Below are positions 25,519 to 34,186 of a DNA stretch of 64,000 bases, piece after piece (the first letter of the stretch is position 1; every line of letters begins with the position of its first letter). A model generated the notes under the pieces. That model did not search any database. It was given only the letters and a program-made list of their open reading frames with translations, and was not told the origin of the DNA. This DNA comes from Oscillibacter sp. Its GTDB lineage: Bacteria; Bacillota; Clostridia; Oscillospirales; Oscillospiraceae. The stretch covers positions 1-64,000 of the forward strand of contig JAFSRH010000035.1 of the NCBI GenBank assembly GCA_017446225.1, read 5' to 3'. Position numbers and translations under genes: made by a program.

Positions 25519-27713
25519 GCATTCTGTACAGCCCCGGAGAGCGTCTGCTGACGCTTCACACCCGCCACACGACCTATCAAATGCACGCGGACGAGCACAA
25601 CTTTCTCCGCCACCTCTACTACGGCGCGCGCGCGGACGGGGCGGACTTCCGCTATCTGCAACGTAACTATGACCGCGGCTTTTCCGGCAATCCGCCCGAA
25701 CTCCACAACGACCGCGCCTTTTCCCTCGACACCATGCCGCAGGAGTACACCGGCTTTAACGCCGGAGATTTCCGCGTTCCCGCCCTGTGCGCCGTCCACG
25801 CCGATGGCAGTTACGCCGCCGACTTCCGTTACGCCGGACATGAAATCCGCCCGGGCAGTTACGACCTCCCCGGCCTCCCCGCCGCCTTCGACCGGGACCC
25901 CGAAAACTCCATGACCCTGATTGTCACGCTTCGCGACACCGCCTCCGCCCTGTCCGTGCGCCTCTACTACGGCGTCTTTGAGGAACGGGACGTGATTACC
26001 CGCGCCGCCGAAATCGTCAATGACGGGGAGCGTACCATCTTTCTGGAAAAGGCCGCTTCCGCGTGCGTGGACCTGTCTTTCGGCGACTGGGAACTGCTCC
26101 ACTTTCACGGCCGCCACTGCATGGAACGTCAGCCCCAGCGCGTCCCGCTCTCCAACGCCGTGCACAGCGTGGAGTCCCGGCGCGGCATGAGCAGTCACCA
26201 CCACAACCCGTTTACGATCCTTTGCGCCCCCGATACCCGCGAGTACGCCGGGGAATGCTACGGCTTTATGCCCCTCTGGTCCGGCAACCATAAGACGGAA
26301 GTCGAAAAGGATTATCTGGGAAGCGTACGCGTAGTGACGGGTATCCATGACAGTCAATTCCGCTGGAACCTCGGTCCCGGCGAACATTTCTATACTCCGC
26401 AAGTCCTCTTCTCCTACAGCGCCTCCGGCTTCTCCGCCCTCAGCCACCAGTACCACGACATGATCCGGTACCATATCTGCCGCAGTGAGTATGTACAAAA
26501 ACGCCGCCCCGTACTCATCAATAACTGGGAAGCCACGTTCATGAACTTTACCACGGAACGCCTCCTCAATATCGCCCGTCAGGCCGCCGAACTCGGCGTG
26601 GAACTGTTCGTGATGGACGATGGCTGGTTCGGCGCGCGTGACGATGACAACGCCGGCCTCGGGGACTGGGTCGTCAATGAACGCAAACTCCCCGGCGGTC
26701 TCGATCCCCTGATTGACGGCCTTAAAGAATTGGGCATGCGGTTCGGGATCTGGATTGAGCCGGAAATGATCAATGAGGACTCGGACCTGTACCGCGCGCG
26801 CCCCGAATGGGTCCTGAAGGCCCCGAACCGTCCGCCGATGTACTGCCGGAATCAGCTCGTGCTCGATATGTCCCGTCAGGACGTGCGCGACTACCTCTAC
26901 GACTGCTTCGCCGGTCTGCTCCGCAAGCACGATATCTCCTACATCAAATGGGACATGAACCGCTGTCTGGCGGACGTCTACTCCAACGCGCTTCCCCCGG
27001 AACGTCAGGGAGAAATGACGTACCGCTATGTGCTGGGCGTCTATGACCTGATCGGACGGCTCACGCGTGAATTCCCCCACGTGCTCTTTGAAGGCTGCGC
27101 GGGCGGCGGCGGACGCTTTGACGCCGGGATGCTCTACTATACCCCCCAAATCTGGTGCTCCGATGATACGGACGCCATTGAACGCCTCGACATTCAGCAC
27201 GGCACGTCCTTCGGCTATCCGCCCTTTACCATGGGGGCGCACGTCTCGGTTTGCCCCAATCAGCAGACGGGACGCTCTACCACGTTCTATACGCGCGGCG
27301 TGGTCGCCATGTCCGGCACGTTCGGCTATGAGCTGGACCTGAACCGCCTTTCCTCTTCCGAAAAGGATGAGGTACGCTTACAGATCGCCTACTTTAAGAA
27401 AGTACAGTCCCTGATTCAGAACGGCGTCTACTACCGCCTCAACGAGCTGGACGAACAGGAACGTTACTGCGCGTGGGAGTTCGCCGCCCCGGACGCCTCG
27501 GAGGCGCTGGTCAATCTGGTCGTGAAACACGTACAGGCCAACGCTCCCCTCATTCACATCCGCCTCAGGGGACTGGACCCGGACGCGACCTACACACTGG
27601 AAGATACCCAAGAACGTTACTCCGGCGCGGCCCTCATGAACGGCGGTTATACGTTCCCCATGTTCTGGGGCGACTATCCCTCCGTACAGTTGCGCTTCCT
27701 CCGCGCGGACTGA
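25515..27713 (+). CDS. alpha-galactosidase, GH36
   Basis: Releases terminal alpha-galactose from raffinose-type sugars or galactomannan. The 732-residue product has an N-terminal beta-sandwich and a central TIM barrel. The catalytic nucleophile Asp is in YIKWDMNR (about 474-481) and the acid/base Asp in WCSDDTDAIERLDIQHG (about 545). It also carries WEATFMNFT and DDGWFGARDDD, both family hallmarks. There is no signal peptide, so the enzyme is cytoplasmic and needs an importer that is not in the window. The start at 25515 overlaps the AraC stop; a longer reading would cover the end of that gene. Confidence 0.95.
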   Translation: MSILYSPGERLLTLHTRHTTYQMHADEHNFLRHLYYGARADGADFRYLQRNYDRGFSGNPPELHNDRAFSLDTMPQEYTGFNAGDFRVPALCAVHADGSYAADFRYAGHEIRPGSYDLPGLPAAFDRDPENSMTLIVTLRDTASALSVRLYYGVFEERDVITRAAEIVNDGERTIFLEKAASACVDLSFGDWELLHFHGRHCMERQPQRVPLSNAVHSVESRRGMSSHHHNPFTILCAPDTREYAGECYGFMPLWSGNHKTEVEKDYLGSVRVVTGIHDSQFRWNLGPGEHFYTPQVLFSYSASGFSALSHQYHDMIRYHICRSEYVQKRRPVLINNWEATFMNFTTERLLNIARQAAELGVELFVMDDGWFGARDDDNAGLGDWVVNERKLPGGLDPLIDGLKELGMRFGIWIEPEMINEDSDLYRARPEWVLKAPNRPPMYCRNQLVLDMSRQDVRDYLYDCFAGLLRKHDISYIKWDMNRCLADVYSNALPPERQGEMTYRYVLGVYDLIGRLTREFPHVLFEGCAGGGGRFDAGMLYYTPQIWCSDDTDAIERLDIQHGTSFGYPPFTMGAHVSVCPNQQTGRSTTFYTRGVVAMSGTFGYELDLNRLSSSEKDEVRLQIAYFKKVQSLIQNGVYYRLNELDEQERYCAWEFAAPDASEALVNLVVKHVQANAPLIHIRLRGLDPDATYTLEDTQERYSGAALMNGGYTFPMFWGDYPSVQLRFLRAD

Positions 27714-27716
27714 GCA

Positions 27717-28406
27717 ATGGACGCCTTGAAACGCTGGTACCGGGCGGAGCGGCGGAAATTGCGCGCGCTCTCCCGGCGCGCCAAAATCGAGTACATCTGG
27801 CAGTATTACAAACTCTGGATCATCGGCATTGTCGCGCTCTTGTCCTTCTCGGTCTACATCGCGGTCCACCGGCTGACCGTCCCCGCCGACAACTGGTTTT
27901 ATATCACCTTCGCCAACACCTACGCGGAAGCCGGGAACGGTTCCGAACTCTGGCGCGGGTTCGTGGACGCCGCCGGGTATGACGTCCGGGAAAAGAACGT
28001 GTATTTCAATAACAGTTGCTACTTCGACCCGTCCGATGCCCGTTACAATGCCTATTATACGTATTTCGTGGCGTACGTGGAGGCCGGGACGCTGGACGCG
28101 ATTACCATGGAACGGGACGACCTTACCCTTCTGGGTACCCGCGGGCGTCTGCTGGACCTGTCCGGCGGGACGCTGGCCGAAACGTACGCCGACCGCCTTG
28201 TCTACGCGGTCCCGGCCAATCCGGAGTACGGTTCCGACCCGCTCCCCATCGGCATTGACCTGAGCGACAGCCGCCTTGTCACGGAATTCCATATCTATAA
28301 CGAAAGCTGTGCGTTAGGCCTCTCCGCGAACTGTCCGCACCCGGAGGCCGTGGCGCGTTTTCTGGACTACGTCCTTTCGGACGGCGCGGAGGGGGACTTG
28401 TCATGA
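27717..28406 (+). CDS. single-pass membrane protein of unknown function
   Basis: I do not recognise this 229-residue protein. A basic N-terminus (YRAERRKLRALSRRAKIEYIWQYYK) precedes one membrane segment at about 34-52 (LWIIGIVALLSFSVYIAVH). The rest, about 175 residues, probably lies outside and ends in LDYVLSDGAEGDLS. Parts resemble the solute-binding fold often found beside YesL in clostridia, such as late CPHPEAVARFLDYVLS, which recalls substrate-binding lipoproteins of ABC importers. It starts 3 bases after the GH36 gene without a clear ribosome site and overlaps the next gene by four bases (ATGA), so coupling is likely. Confidence 0.7.
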   Translation: MDALKRWYRAERRKLRALSRRAKIEYIWQYYKLWIIGIVALLSFSVYIAVHRLTVPADNWFYITFANTYAEAGNGSELWRGFVDAAGYDVREKNVYFNNSCYFDPSDARYNAYYTYFVAYVEAGTLDAITMERDDLTLLGTRGRLLDLSGGTLAETYADRLVYAVPANPEYGSDPLPIGIDLSDSRLVTEFHIYNESCALGLSANCPHPEAVARFLDYVLSDGAEGDLS

Positions 28407-29134
28407 ATCTGTTGCGGGGCTTCCTCGACAACGACAGCGCCTTTGGACAACTCATGACGCGTTGCTGGATTCTCATTGCCTGTAACGTGCTCTTCGTCCT
28501 GCTGACGCTCCCGGTCGTGACCATCGGCCCGGCGTGGGCCGCTATGGACTATGTATTCTTACGTACCCTGCGCGGGGAGTACGACTTGAATCCCCTGCGC
28601 GCGTTCTGGAAGGGGTTCCGCATGAACTTCAAACAGGCGCTGGTTTGCTGGCTTGCGGTTCTCCTGTTTCTGGCCTTCCTCGGGCTGGAAATTTACTGGT
28701 GCGGACAGTTCGGAGGCGTCTTTCAGGCGTTCCGTCTGGGGCTGGTCATGCTCGGGTCCGCCGCGGTTATCCTGACGCTGTACCTGTTCCCGGTCATGGC
28801 GGCGTTCCGGGGCGCCGTCCCGGAACTGTTGCGCCACAGCCTCTATTTCGCCTTCCACAAGCCCCTGTACCTGCTCGTGATTGTCTTTTTCCACCTCTTC
28901 CCGCCGGTCCTGACGTACAGCGACCTGACCAATCTGCCGCTGTACGCGTTCCTCTGGTGCTTTGTCGGCTTCGGGGCCGTGGAAATGCTGTCGGCTTCCC
29001 TGTTGTTACGGGAGTTCGCGCCGTACCTGCCCACCGTGGACGAGTACGGCAACCCCGTTACGGAAGAGGAACAAAGTCCCGCGGAAAAGTCGGAAGCGGA
29101 AATTCTGGAAGAAATGAAAAAGCTGGATCTGTAA
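28403..29134 (+). CDS. YesL (DUF624) family membrane protein
   Basis: A 243-residue protein with five or six membrane segments and the family start LRGFLDNDSAFGQLMTRCWILIACNVLFVLLTLPVVTIGPAWAAMDYVFLR. YesL proteins accompany carbohydrate ABC transport and hydrolase genes in Bacillota; their precise role is unknown. The C-terminus is acidic and cytoplasmic. Overlap with the preceding gene (ATGA) and the terminator right after it make it the last gene of the AraC-GH36 operon. Confidence 0.9.
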   Translation: MNLLRGFLDNDSAFGQLMTRCWILIACNVLFVLLTLPVVTIGPAWAAMDYVFLRTLRGEYDLNPLRAFWKGFRMNFKQALVCWLAVLLFLAFLGLEIYWCGQFGGVFQAFRLGLVMLGSAAVILTLYLFPVMAAFRGAVPELLRHSLYFAFHKPLYLLVIVFFHLFPPVLTYSDLTNLPLYAFLWCFVGFGAVEMLSASLLLREFAPYLPTVDEYGNPVTEEEQSPAEKSEAEILEEMKKLDL

Positions 29135-29138
29135 TCGA

Positions 29139-29169
29139 ACGGCCGTCCGGATTCCGGGCGGCCGTTTTT
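29139..29169 (+). terminator. terminator of the alpha-galactosidase operon
   Basis: ACGGCCGTCCGG (29139-29150) pairs with CCGGGCGGCCGT (29154-29165) around a 3-base loop, then TTTTT to 29169. Confidence 0.92.
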
Positions 29170-29176
29170 GACACGC

Positions 29177-30583
29177 TTATTCGGCGTTACGGAGTTCCGC
29201 CCGCAACTGTTCCGTGACCGTCTGCCAAGACTGCCCGGTAGCGCGGCAAATCGCCGCCACGCTTTCGTATTCCGGCGAAACGCGTTGGCCGTCCGGGGCC
29301 TCGTAGAACTTCACGCGGATTTCCCCGAAACTGGTTTGTACTGTCCCGGAACGCCGGGAAAGCGCCGTCCGCGCCACCGGGAAGCGGCGGATTCCAATCG
29401 TAGTCGTATTCCGGAAAATCAGGGCCTCCAGCTTCTCCCGGTCGTCCTCCGCGCACAGGACGCTTAACAGATATCCCGGCCGGTTCTTCTTCATATGCAC
29501 GGAAGTATAGTACACGTCCCGCGCGCCCGCCTGTAACAACTGCTCCATGGTATAGCCGAGCGCCTCGCCGGTGCAGTCGTCCACGTTGGTTTCCAAGAGC
29601 GTGAGGCGGTCCGAAGCCTCCTCCGCCTCAATGAGCATGACGCGCAACAGACTGGGACGTTCATAGGCGCGTTTCCCGGCCCCGATCCCCGTCTTTAAAA
29701 CGCGGAACTGTTCGGGGAGTTGTCCGGACGTGCGGAAGGCGGCCGCAATCGCCGCGCCGGTGGGCGTGATCAGTTCGCCGCGCTGACGGGTAATGGTCAG
29801 GGGCAGTCCGTGGGCCTGTACGATGTTCAGGACCGCCGGGACCGGTACGGACAGAATCCCGTGCTGGGCGCGTACGCTTCCCGTCCCCTCACAGAGCGCC
29901 GGAACGATACATTCCCGTACGCCGAGACTGTCAAAGCAGACCGCCGCCGCCGCGATATCGACAATGGAGTCCGCCGCGCCGACTTCGTGGAAGCGCACTT
30001 CCTCCGGCGGTACGCCGTGGGCTTTCGACTCCGCCTCCGCCAGTATGCGGAAGACGGTTTCGGCCATAGTCCGCGCCGCGGGGGTCATGTCGGCCTGACG
30101 CAGAATGTCTAAAATTTCCGGAAGTCCGCGGTGTTCGTGGTCGTGATGATGATGGTCATGCCCGTGGTCATGGCCGTGGTCGTGCTCGTGTTCGTGGTCA
30201 TGGTCGTGGTCGTGGCCGTGTTCGTGGTCGTGTTCGTGGTCATGGCCGTGGTCGTGATGGTGGTCATGGTCATGCCCGTGGTCATGGTCGTGTTCGTGGT
30301 CGTGATGGTGGTCGTGGTCATGGCCGTGTTCGTGGTCATGGTCATGGCCGTAAAGGTACTCCATGTCGTGGTCGTGGTTGTCCTCCGGCAGAAGTACGCG
30401 GAAGTCGCAGACGTCCAGACCCGCCTTTTTTACGCGTCCAATCTCCGTACGCACGCCTTCCAGCGGCAGACTGTCAAGCATACGTTCCAACGCTTCGCGG
30501 TCCGCGCCAAGGTCCAGCAGGGCCGCAACGGTCATGTCGCCGCTGATCCCCGTCCCGCACTCAAAATATAACGCCTGTTTCAT
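29177..30583 (-). CDS. larC: nickel-pincer cofactor biosynthesis protein LarC, single chain, His-rich insert
   Basis: LarC inserts nickel into the pincer cofactor (NPN) of lactate racemase and related LarA enzymes. The 468-residue product opens YFECGTGISGDMTVAALLDLG and carries EVRFHEVGAADSIVDIAAA, then the C-terminal domain with ETNVDDCTGEALGYTMEQLL and the HMKKNRPGYLLSVL segment. In Lactiplantibacillus the gene is read with a frameshift; here it is one continuous frame. Residues 70-151 are almost only His, Asp, Glu and Gly with 42 histidines, a probable nickel store. larA, larB and larE are not in the window. The start overlaps the aspS stop by four bases (ATGA). Confidence 0.93.
   Translation of the reverse strand: MKQALYFECGTGISGDMTVAALLDLGADREALERMLDSLPLEGVRTEIGRVKKAGLDVCDFRVLLPEDNHDHDMEYLYGHDHDHEHGHDHDHHHDHEHDHDHGHDHDHHHDHGHDHEHDHEHGHDHDHDHEHEHDHGHDHGHDHHHHDHEHRGLPEILDILRQADMTPAARTMAETVFRILAEAESKAHGVPPEEVRFHEVGAADSIVDIAAAAVCFDSLGVRECIVPALCEGTGSVRAQHGILSVPVPAVLNIVQAHGLPLTITRQRGELITPTGAAIAAAFRTSGQLPEQFRVLKTGIGAGKRAYERPSLLRVMLIEAEEASDRLTLLETNVDDCTGEALGYTMEQLLQAGARDVYYTSVHMKKNRPGYLLSVLCAEDDREKLEALIFRNTTTIGIRRFPVARTALSRRSGTVQTSFGEIRVKFYEAPDGQRVSPEYESVAAICRATGQSWQTVTEQLRAELRNAE
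30131..30346 (-). repeat. His/Asp-coding simple repeat within larC
   Basis: A near-perfect six-base-type repeat (CAC/CAT alternating with GAC/GAA/GGC) encodes residues 80-151 of LarC. Such tracts expand and shrink easily, so length may vary among strains. Confidence 0.9.
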
Positions 30584-32352
30584 ACGTCACTGTCCCCCAC
30601 TATCGCAATATGCAGTTCCTGTAACTGCCTGTCCGTGACGGTCCCGGGCGCGTCCATCATGACGTCCATGGCGTTCTTGTTCATCGGAAACGGAATGATT
30701 TCCCGTATCGACTCCTCGCCGGCCAGCAGCATAACCATTCTGTCCAGCCCCGGCGCGATTCCGGCGTGAGGCGGCGCGCCGTAGCAGAACGCGTTGTACA
30801 TGGCCGGGAATTTCGCCTTGACGTCCGCCTCCCCAAGCCGGACCAGCTCAAACGCGCGGACCATAATTTCCGGGTCGTGGTTCCGGACCGCCCCGGAGGA
30901 GAGTTCTACGCCGTTACAGACAAGGTCGTACTGGTCGGCGGTAATCGTCAGCGGGTCCACTTCTCCGCGGCGCGCGCGTTCCAGCACGTCCAGTCCGCCG
31001 GAGGGCATGGAGAACGGATTGTGACAGAATTCGAGTTCGCCCGACTCCTCCCCGATTTCGTACATGGGAAAGTCCACAATCCAGCAGAAGGCGTACTGCT
31101 CTTTATCCATGTGCCCGGGGACCGCCGCGCCAAGCGTCTTGACGAGTACCCCGGCGGTTTTTAACGCGTCCTTGCCGCTCGAAAGGGCCACAAAACTGTT
31201 TGGCTTCAGATTCAGCGCGGAAACGACCTGTTCCCGGATCGGCGCGACAAATTTGGAAATGCCGCCGACAACCTCTCCCTTGTCGTCCAGCCGGAACCAG
31301 TACGCTTTCCCGCCCGACACCACTTCCGCGGAGGACAGGGTGCGGTCAATCCATTTCCGCGCCTCGTGGAAGTCCGACACGACCACCGCCTTGACCGGGC
31401 CTTCCGCGAACGGTCCGAACCCGCAGCCGGAAAGCAGTTCCGTCACGTCCTGTACTCTCAGGTCAATGCGCAGGTCGGGCTTGTCGGTGCCGTAGGTTTC
31501 CATGGCGTCCCGGTAGGAAATACGCGTGAACGGCGCGGCGGAGGCCCGGCCGTACAGGCCGTATTTCGCGAACACGGGCGGAAGTACGTCCTCTATCACG
31601 GAAAAGACGTCGTCCTGTGTGGCAAAGGCCATTTCCATGTCTAACTGGTAGAACTCGCCGGGGGAACGGTCGGCGCGGGCGTCCTCGTCCCGGAAGCAGG
31701 GGGCCATCTGGAAATAGCGGTCGAAGCCCGAAGTCATAAGCAGTTGTTTGAACTGCTGGGGGGCTTGCGGAAGGGCGTAAAACTTGCCGGGATGGTTCCG
31801 CGCCGGTACCAGATAGTCCCGCGCGCCTTCCGGAGAGGACGCCGTCAGAATCGGGGTTGTAATTTCCAGAAAGCCGTGTTCCGTCATGGCCCGACGGAGC
31901 GCCGCCGTCACCTGACAGCGCAACACGATGTTGTTCTTTACTTCCGGGTTGCGCAGGTCGAGATAGCGGTACTTTAAACGCTGGGCCTCGTCCGCCTCCC
32001 GGCTCCGGTTGATTTGGAAGGGCAGTTCGTTATAGCGACAGCGTCCCAATACTTCCACGCGTTCCGGCACAACTTCTATGTCGCCCGTGGCCTGTTTGGG
32101 GTTCTTGTTGCCGCGTTCGCGTACCGTGCCCTCTATGGAAACGGTCGATTCCTTCGTTATGGCCTTGAACGTGTTGACAAGGTCCTCCGTTTCGGCGACC
32201 GCCTGTGTGGTGCCGTAGAAGTCGCGCAGGACCACAAACGCCAGACTTGCCGATACTACCCGTACATTCTCCATCCATCCGCAGAGTTTCACGCGCTCTC
32301 CGGCGTTTGTGAGGCGCAGTTCCCCGCAGGTGTGCGTTCTTGATTGCGTCAT
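30580..32352 (-). CDS. aspS: aspartate-tRNA ligase
   Basis: Charges tRNA-Asp. The 590-residue product has the bacterial architecture: N-terminal OB anticodon domain (about 1-105), class II core with motif 2 FRDEDARADRSPGEFYQLDMEM, the bacterial GAD insertion (about 290-410), and motif 3 GIAPGLDRMVMLL (near 535). I cannot tell the discriminating from the non-discriminating type. It lies 27 bases after hisS and overlaps larC by four bases, in the usual hisS-aspS order of Bacillota. Confidence 0.96.
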   Translation of the reverse strand: MTQSRTHTCGELRLTNAGERVKLCGWMENVRVVSASLAFVVLRDFYGTTQAVAETEDLVNTFKAITKESTVSIEGTVRERGNKNPKQATGDIEVVPERVEVLGRCRYNELPFQINRSREADEAQRLKYRYLDLRNPEVKNNIVLRCQVTAALRRAMTEHGFLEITTPILTASSPEGARDYLVPARNHPGKFYALPQAPQQFKQLLMTSGFDRYFQMAPCFRDEDARADRSPGEFYQLDMEMAFATQDDVFSVIEDVLPPVFAKYGLYGRASAAPFTRISYRDAMETYGTDKPDLRIDLRVQDVTELLSGCGFGPFAEGPVKAVVVSDFHEARKWIDRTLSSAEVVSGGKAYWFRLDDKGEVVGGISKFVAPIREQVVSALNLKPNSFVALSSGKDALKTAGVLVKTLGAAVPGHMDKEQYAFCWIVDFPMYEIGEESGELEFCHNPFSMPSGGLDVLERARRGEVDPLTITADQYDLVCNGVELSSGAVRNHDPEIMVRAFELVRLGEADVKAKFPAMYNAFCYGAPPHAGIAPGLDRMVMLLAGEESIREIIPFPMNKNAMDVMMDAPGTVTDRQLQELHIAIVGDSDV

Positions 32353-32379
32353 GTGACAATGTCCTTTCCTGATCCGGTG

Positions 32380-33717
32380 TTATCCCAAAATGATACGGCC
32401 CGATTCGCGCCGCGCAAGGCCTTCTTTGATACGTTCCAGCGTGTCAGCGGCGGAAAGCGCGGTCTGTTCGCCGGAACGCATATCCTTGCACGTCACCACG
32501 CCGCCGCGTACTTCGTCCTCTCCCATGAACACCGCGTAGGGAATGCGCAGTTTGTCGGCGTAGGCCACTTTCTTCTTGAATTTGCCGCCCTCGCAGTAGA
32601 GCTGTACCCGGACGCCGTTTTCCCGGAACATGGTTGCCAGCGCAATCGCCGGGGACAGGTCCTCCGTCATGGGCAGTACCAGCACGTCCGCCGGGGCCGC
32701 GGGGAGGTCGGGGTTGAGCAGGCCCTTTTCCTGCAAAATATAGAAAAGGCGCGTCAGGCCGATGGAAATGCCCACGCCGGGGAGTACGCGGTCGGTATAG
32801 TACGCGGCGAGATTGTCGTAACGTCCGCCGGAGCATACGGAGCCGATTTCCGGGTAGTCGTCCAGCGTGGTTTCGTACACGGTGCCGGTATAGTAGTCCA
32901 GCCCGCGGGCAATGGTCAAATCGACCTTAAAATGGTCCGCCGGGACGCCGAAACTGTCCAGATAGCGGACCACGGTTTGCAGTTCGTCCAGACCGGCGTC
33001 AAAGAGGGGATTCCGTCCGCGGAAGGCCTCCGCGGCCTCTTCCGAACCGGACAGGAAGTCCAGAATTTTATGGACGTTCTCCGCCGCTATGGAAAAGTCG
33101 TCCGTCAGGATGGCGCGGACTTTGTCCGGCCCGATTTTGTCGAGTTTGTCGACCGTGCGCATGATGTCGCCGGAACGCTCCGCAAGGCCCAGCGTTTCAT
33201 AGAAGCCGTTCAGGATTTTCCGGTTGTTCACGCGAATATGGAAGCGTTGCAGGCCCAGCGCGGAGAAGGTCCGGTAGATGATGGCGGGGATTTCCGCTTC
33301 GTTGACGATGGACAGGGCGCCGTCCCCGATGATGTCAATGTCGGCCTGATAAAATTCCCGGAAACGTCCGCGCTGGGCGCGTTCGCCCCGGTAGACCTTG
33401 CCAATCTGGTAACGCCGGAACGGAAAGGACAGTTCGTGACTGTGCAGGGCCACGTACTTGGCCAGCGGGACGGTCAGGTCAAAACGTAAGGCTAACTCGG
33501 CGTCCCCCTTGCTGAAACGGTAGATTTGCTTTTCCGTCTCCCCGCCGCCCTTGGCCAGCAGGACTTCCGCCGCCTCCATCAGCGGCGTGTCTAAGGGCGT
33601 GAAGCCGTAGAGCGCGTACGTACGGCGGAGCGTGTCTAACATCCGCTCCATTTGCCGCTGAGGCGCGGGAAGCAGTTCCATGAAACCGGACAGGGTCCGG
33701 GGCTTTACAGTCGGCAT
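32380..33717 (-). CDS. hisS: histidine-tRNA ligase
   Basis: Charges tRNA-His. The 445-residue product shows the class II core with motif 2 YRGERAQRGRFREFYQADIDIIG, the His-specific GLDYYTGTVYET (about 260-271), and a C-terminal anticodon domain (about 330-430; VLVLPMTEDLSPAIALA). The ATG at 33717 is preferred over an upstream in-frame reading because it follows AAAGGAGACG and fits the family start. It lies 19 bases after the MgsA-like gene. No T-box leader is visible; transcription seems to come from the promoter before the MinD-like gene. Confidence 0.95.
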   Translation of the reverse strand: MPTVKPRTLSGFMELLPAPQRQMERMLDTLRRTYALYGFTPLDTPLMEAAEVLLAKGGGETEKQIYRFSKGDAELALRFDLTVPLAKYVALHSHELSFPFRRYQIGKVYRGERAQRGRFREFYQADIDIIGDGALSIVNEAEIPAIIYRTFSALGLQRFHIRVNNRKILNGFYETLGLAERSGDIMRTVDKLDKIGPDKVRAILTDDFSIAAENVHKILDFLSGSEEAAEAFRGRNPLFDAGLDELQTVVRYLDSFGVPADHFKVDLTIARGLDYYTGTVYETTLDDYPEIGSVCSGGRYDNLAAYYTDRVLPGVGISIGLTRLFYILQEKGLLNPDLPAAPADVLVLPMTEDLSPAIALATMFRENGVRVQLYCEGGKFKKKVAYADKLRIPYAVFMGEDEVRGGVVTCKDMRSGEQTALSAADTLERIKEGLARRESGRIILG

Positions 33718-33736
33718 AACGTCTCCTTTCCGGCGG

Positions 33737-34150
33737 TCAGGCGATTGGACGCGTGGACGGATTGACAATGCTCCGCCAGTCCAAATCCCCCCGCGCAAGA
33801 CCAAGAACCAGCATTTCCGCGGTCGCGATATTGCTGGCAAAGGGAATATTACTCATGTCGCACAGACGGGAGATGTAGGTCACGTCTCCGGCCATTTTCG
33901 TTTGCGTGGGGTCGTTGAAGAACAGCACCATGTCGAACTCATTATAGGCAATCCGCGCGCCGATTTGCTGGTTGCCGCCGTGGGCGTAGGTCAGGAAGCA
34001 GTGCACGTGCAGTCCGGTGGCCTCGGCGACCTGACGGCCGGTCGTATTCGTTGCGTAGAGGTTATGCTTGGACAGAATCCCGGCGTAAGCGGTACAGAAC
34101 TGTACCATTAACTCTTTTTTGTTGTCGTGTGCCATGAGCGCAATATTCAT
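33737..34150 (-). CDS. methylglyoxal synthase-like protein with altered active site
   Basis: A 137-residue member of the MgsA family with IALMAHDNKKELM, YATNTTGRQVAEATGL and SNIPFASNIATAEML. True MgsA turns dihydroxyacetone phosphate into methylglyoxal. Against E. coli MgsA, the catalytic Asp71 (GGDQQ) is Asn60 here (GGNQQ). The HDPD loop with His98 is shortened to MAGD, GTTG becomes NTTG, and the Ser-Gly phosphate contact becomes Thr-Tyr. His19 and Asp91 are kept (His8, Asp80). I infer that it is not a normal methylglyoxal synthase and may bind another ligand or act as a regulator. It is in an operon with a MinD-like gene and hisS. Confidence 0.85.
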   Translation of the reverse strand: MNIALMAHDNKKELMVQFCTAYAGILSKHNLYATNTTGRQVAEATGLHVHCFLTYAHGGNQQIGARIAYNEFDMVLFFNDPTQTKMAGDVTYISRLCDMSNIPFASNIATAEMLVLGLARGDLDWRSIVNPSTRPIA

Positions 34151-34186
34151 AAAACGAGCCTCCTTTATACGGCTATACGGCGGCGT

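Noticed and set aside
25461..27242. 593-codon minus-strand ORF opposite the alpha-galactosidase
   Set aside because: Antisense shadow; the plus strand encodes complete GH36 motifs.
30109..30571. Val/Met-rich and Thr/Met-rich ORFs over the larC repeat
   Set aside because: They are alternate-frame readings of the His/Asp simple repeat.
32352..33840. T-box leader before hisS or aspS
   Set aside because: No T-box sequence (TGGNACCGCG-like) or terminator is seen; the genes are tightly packed behind the mgsA-like gene.
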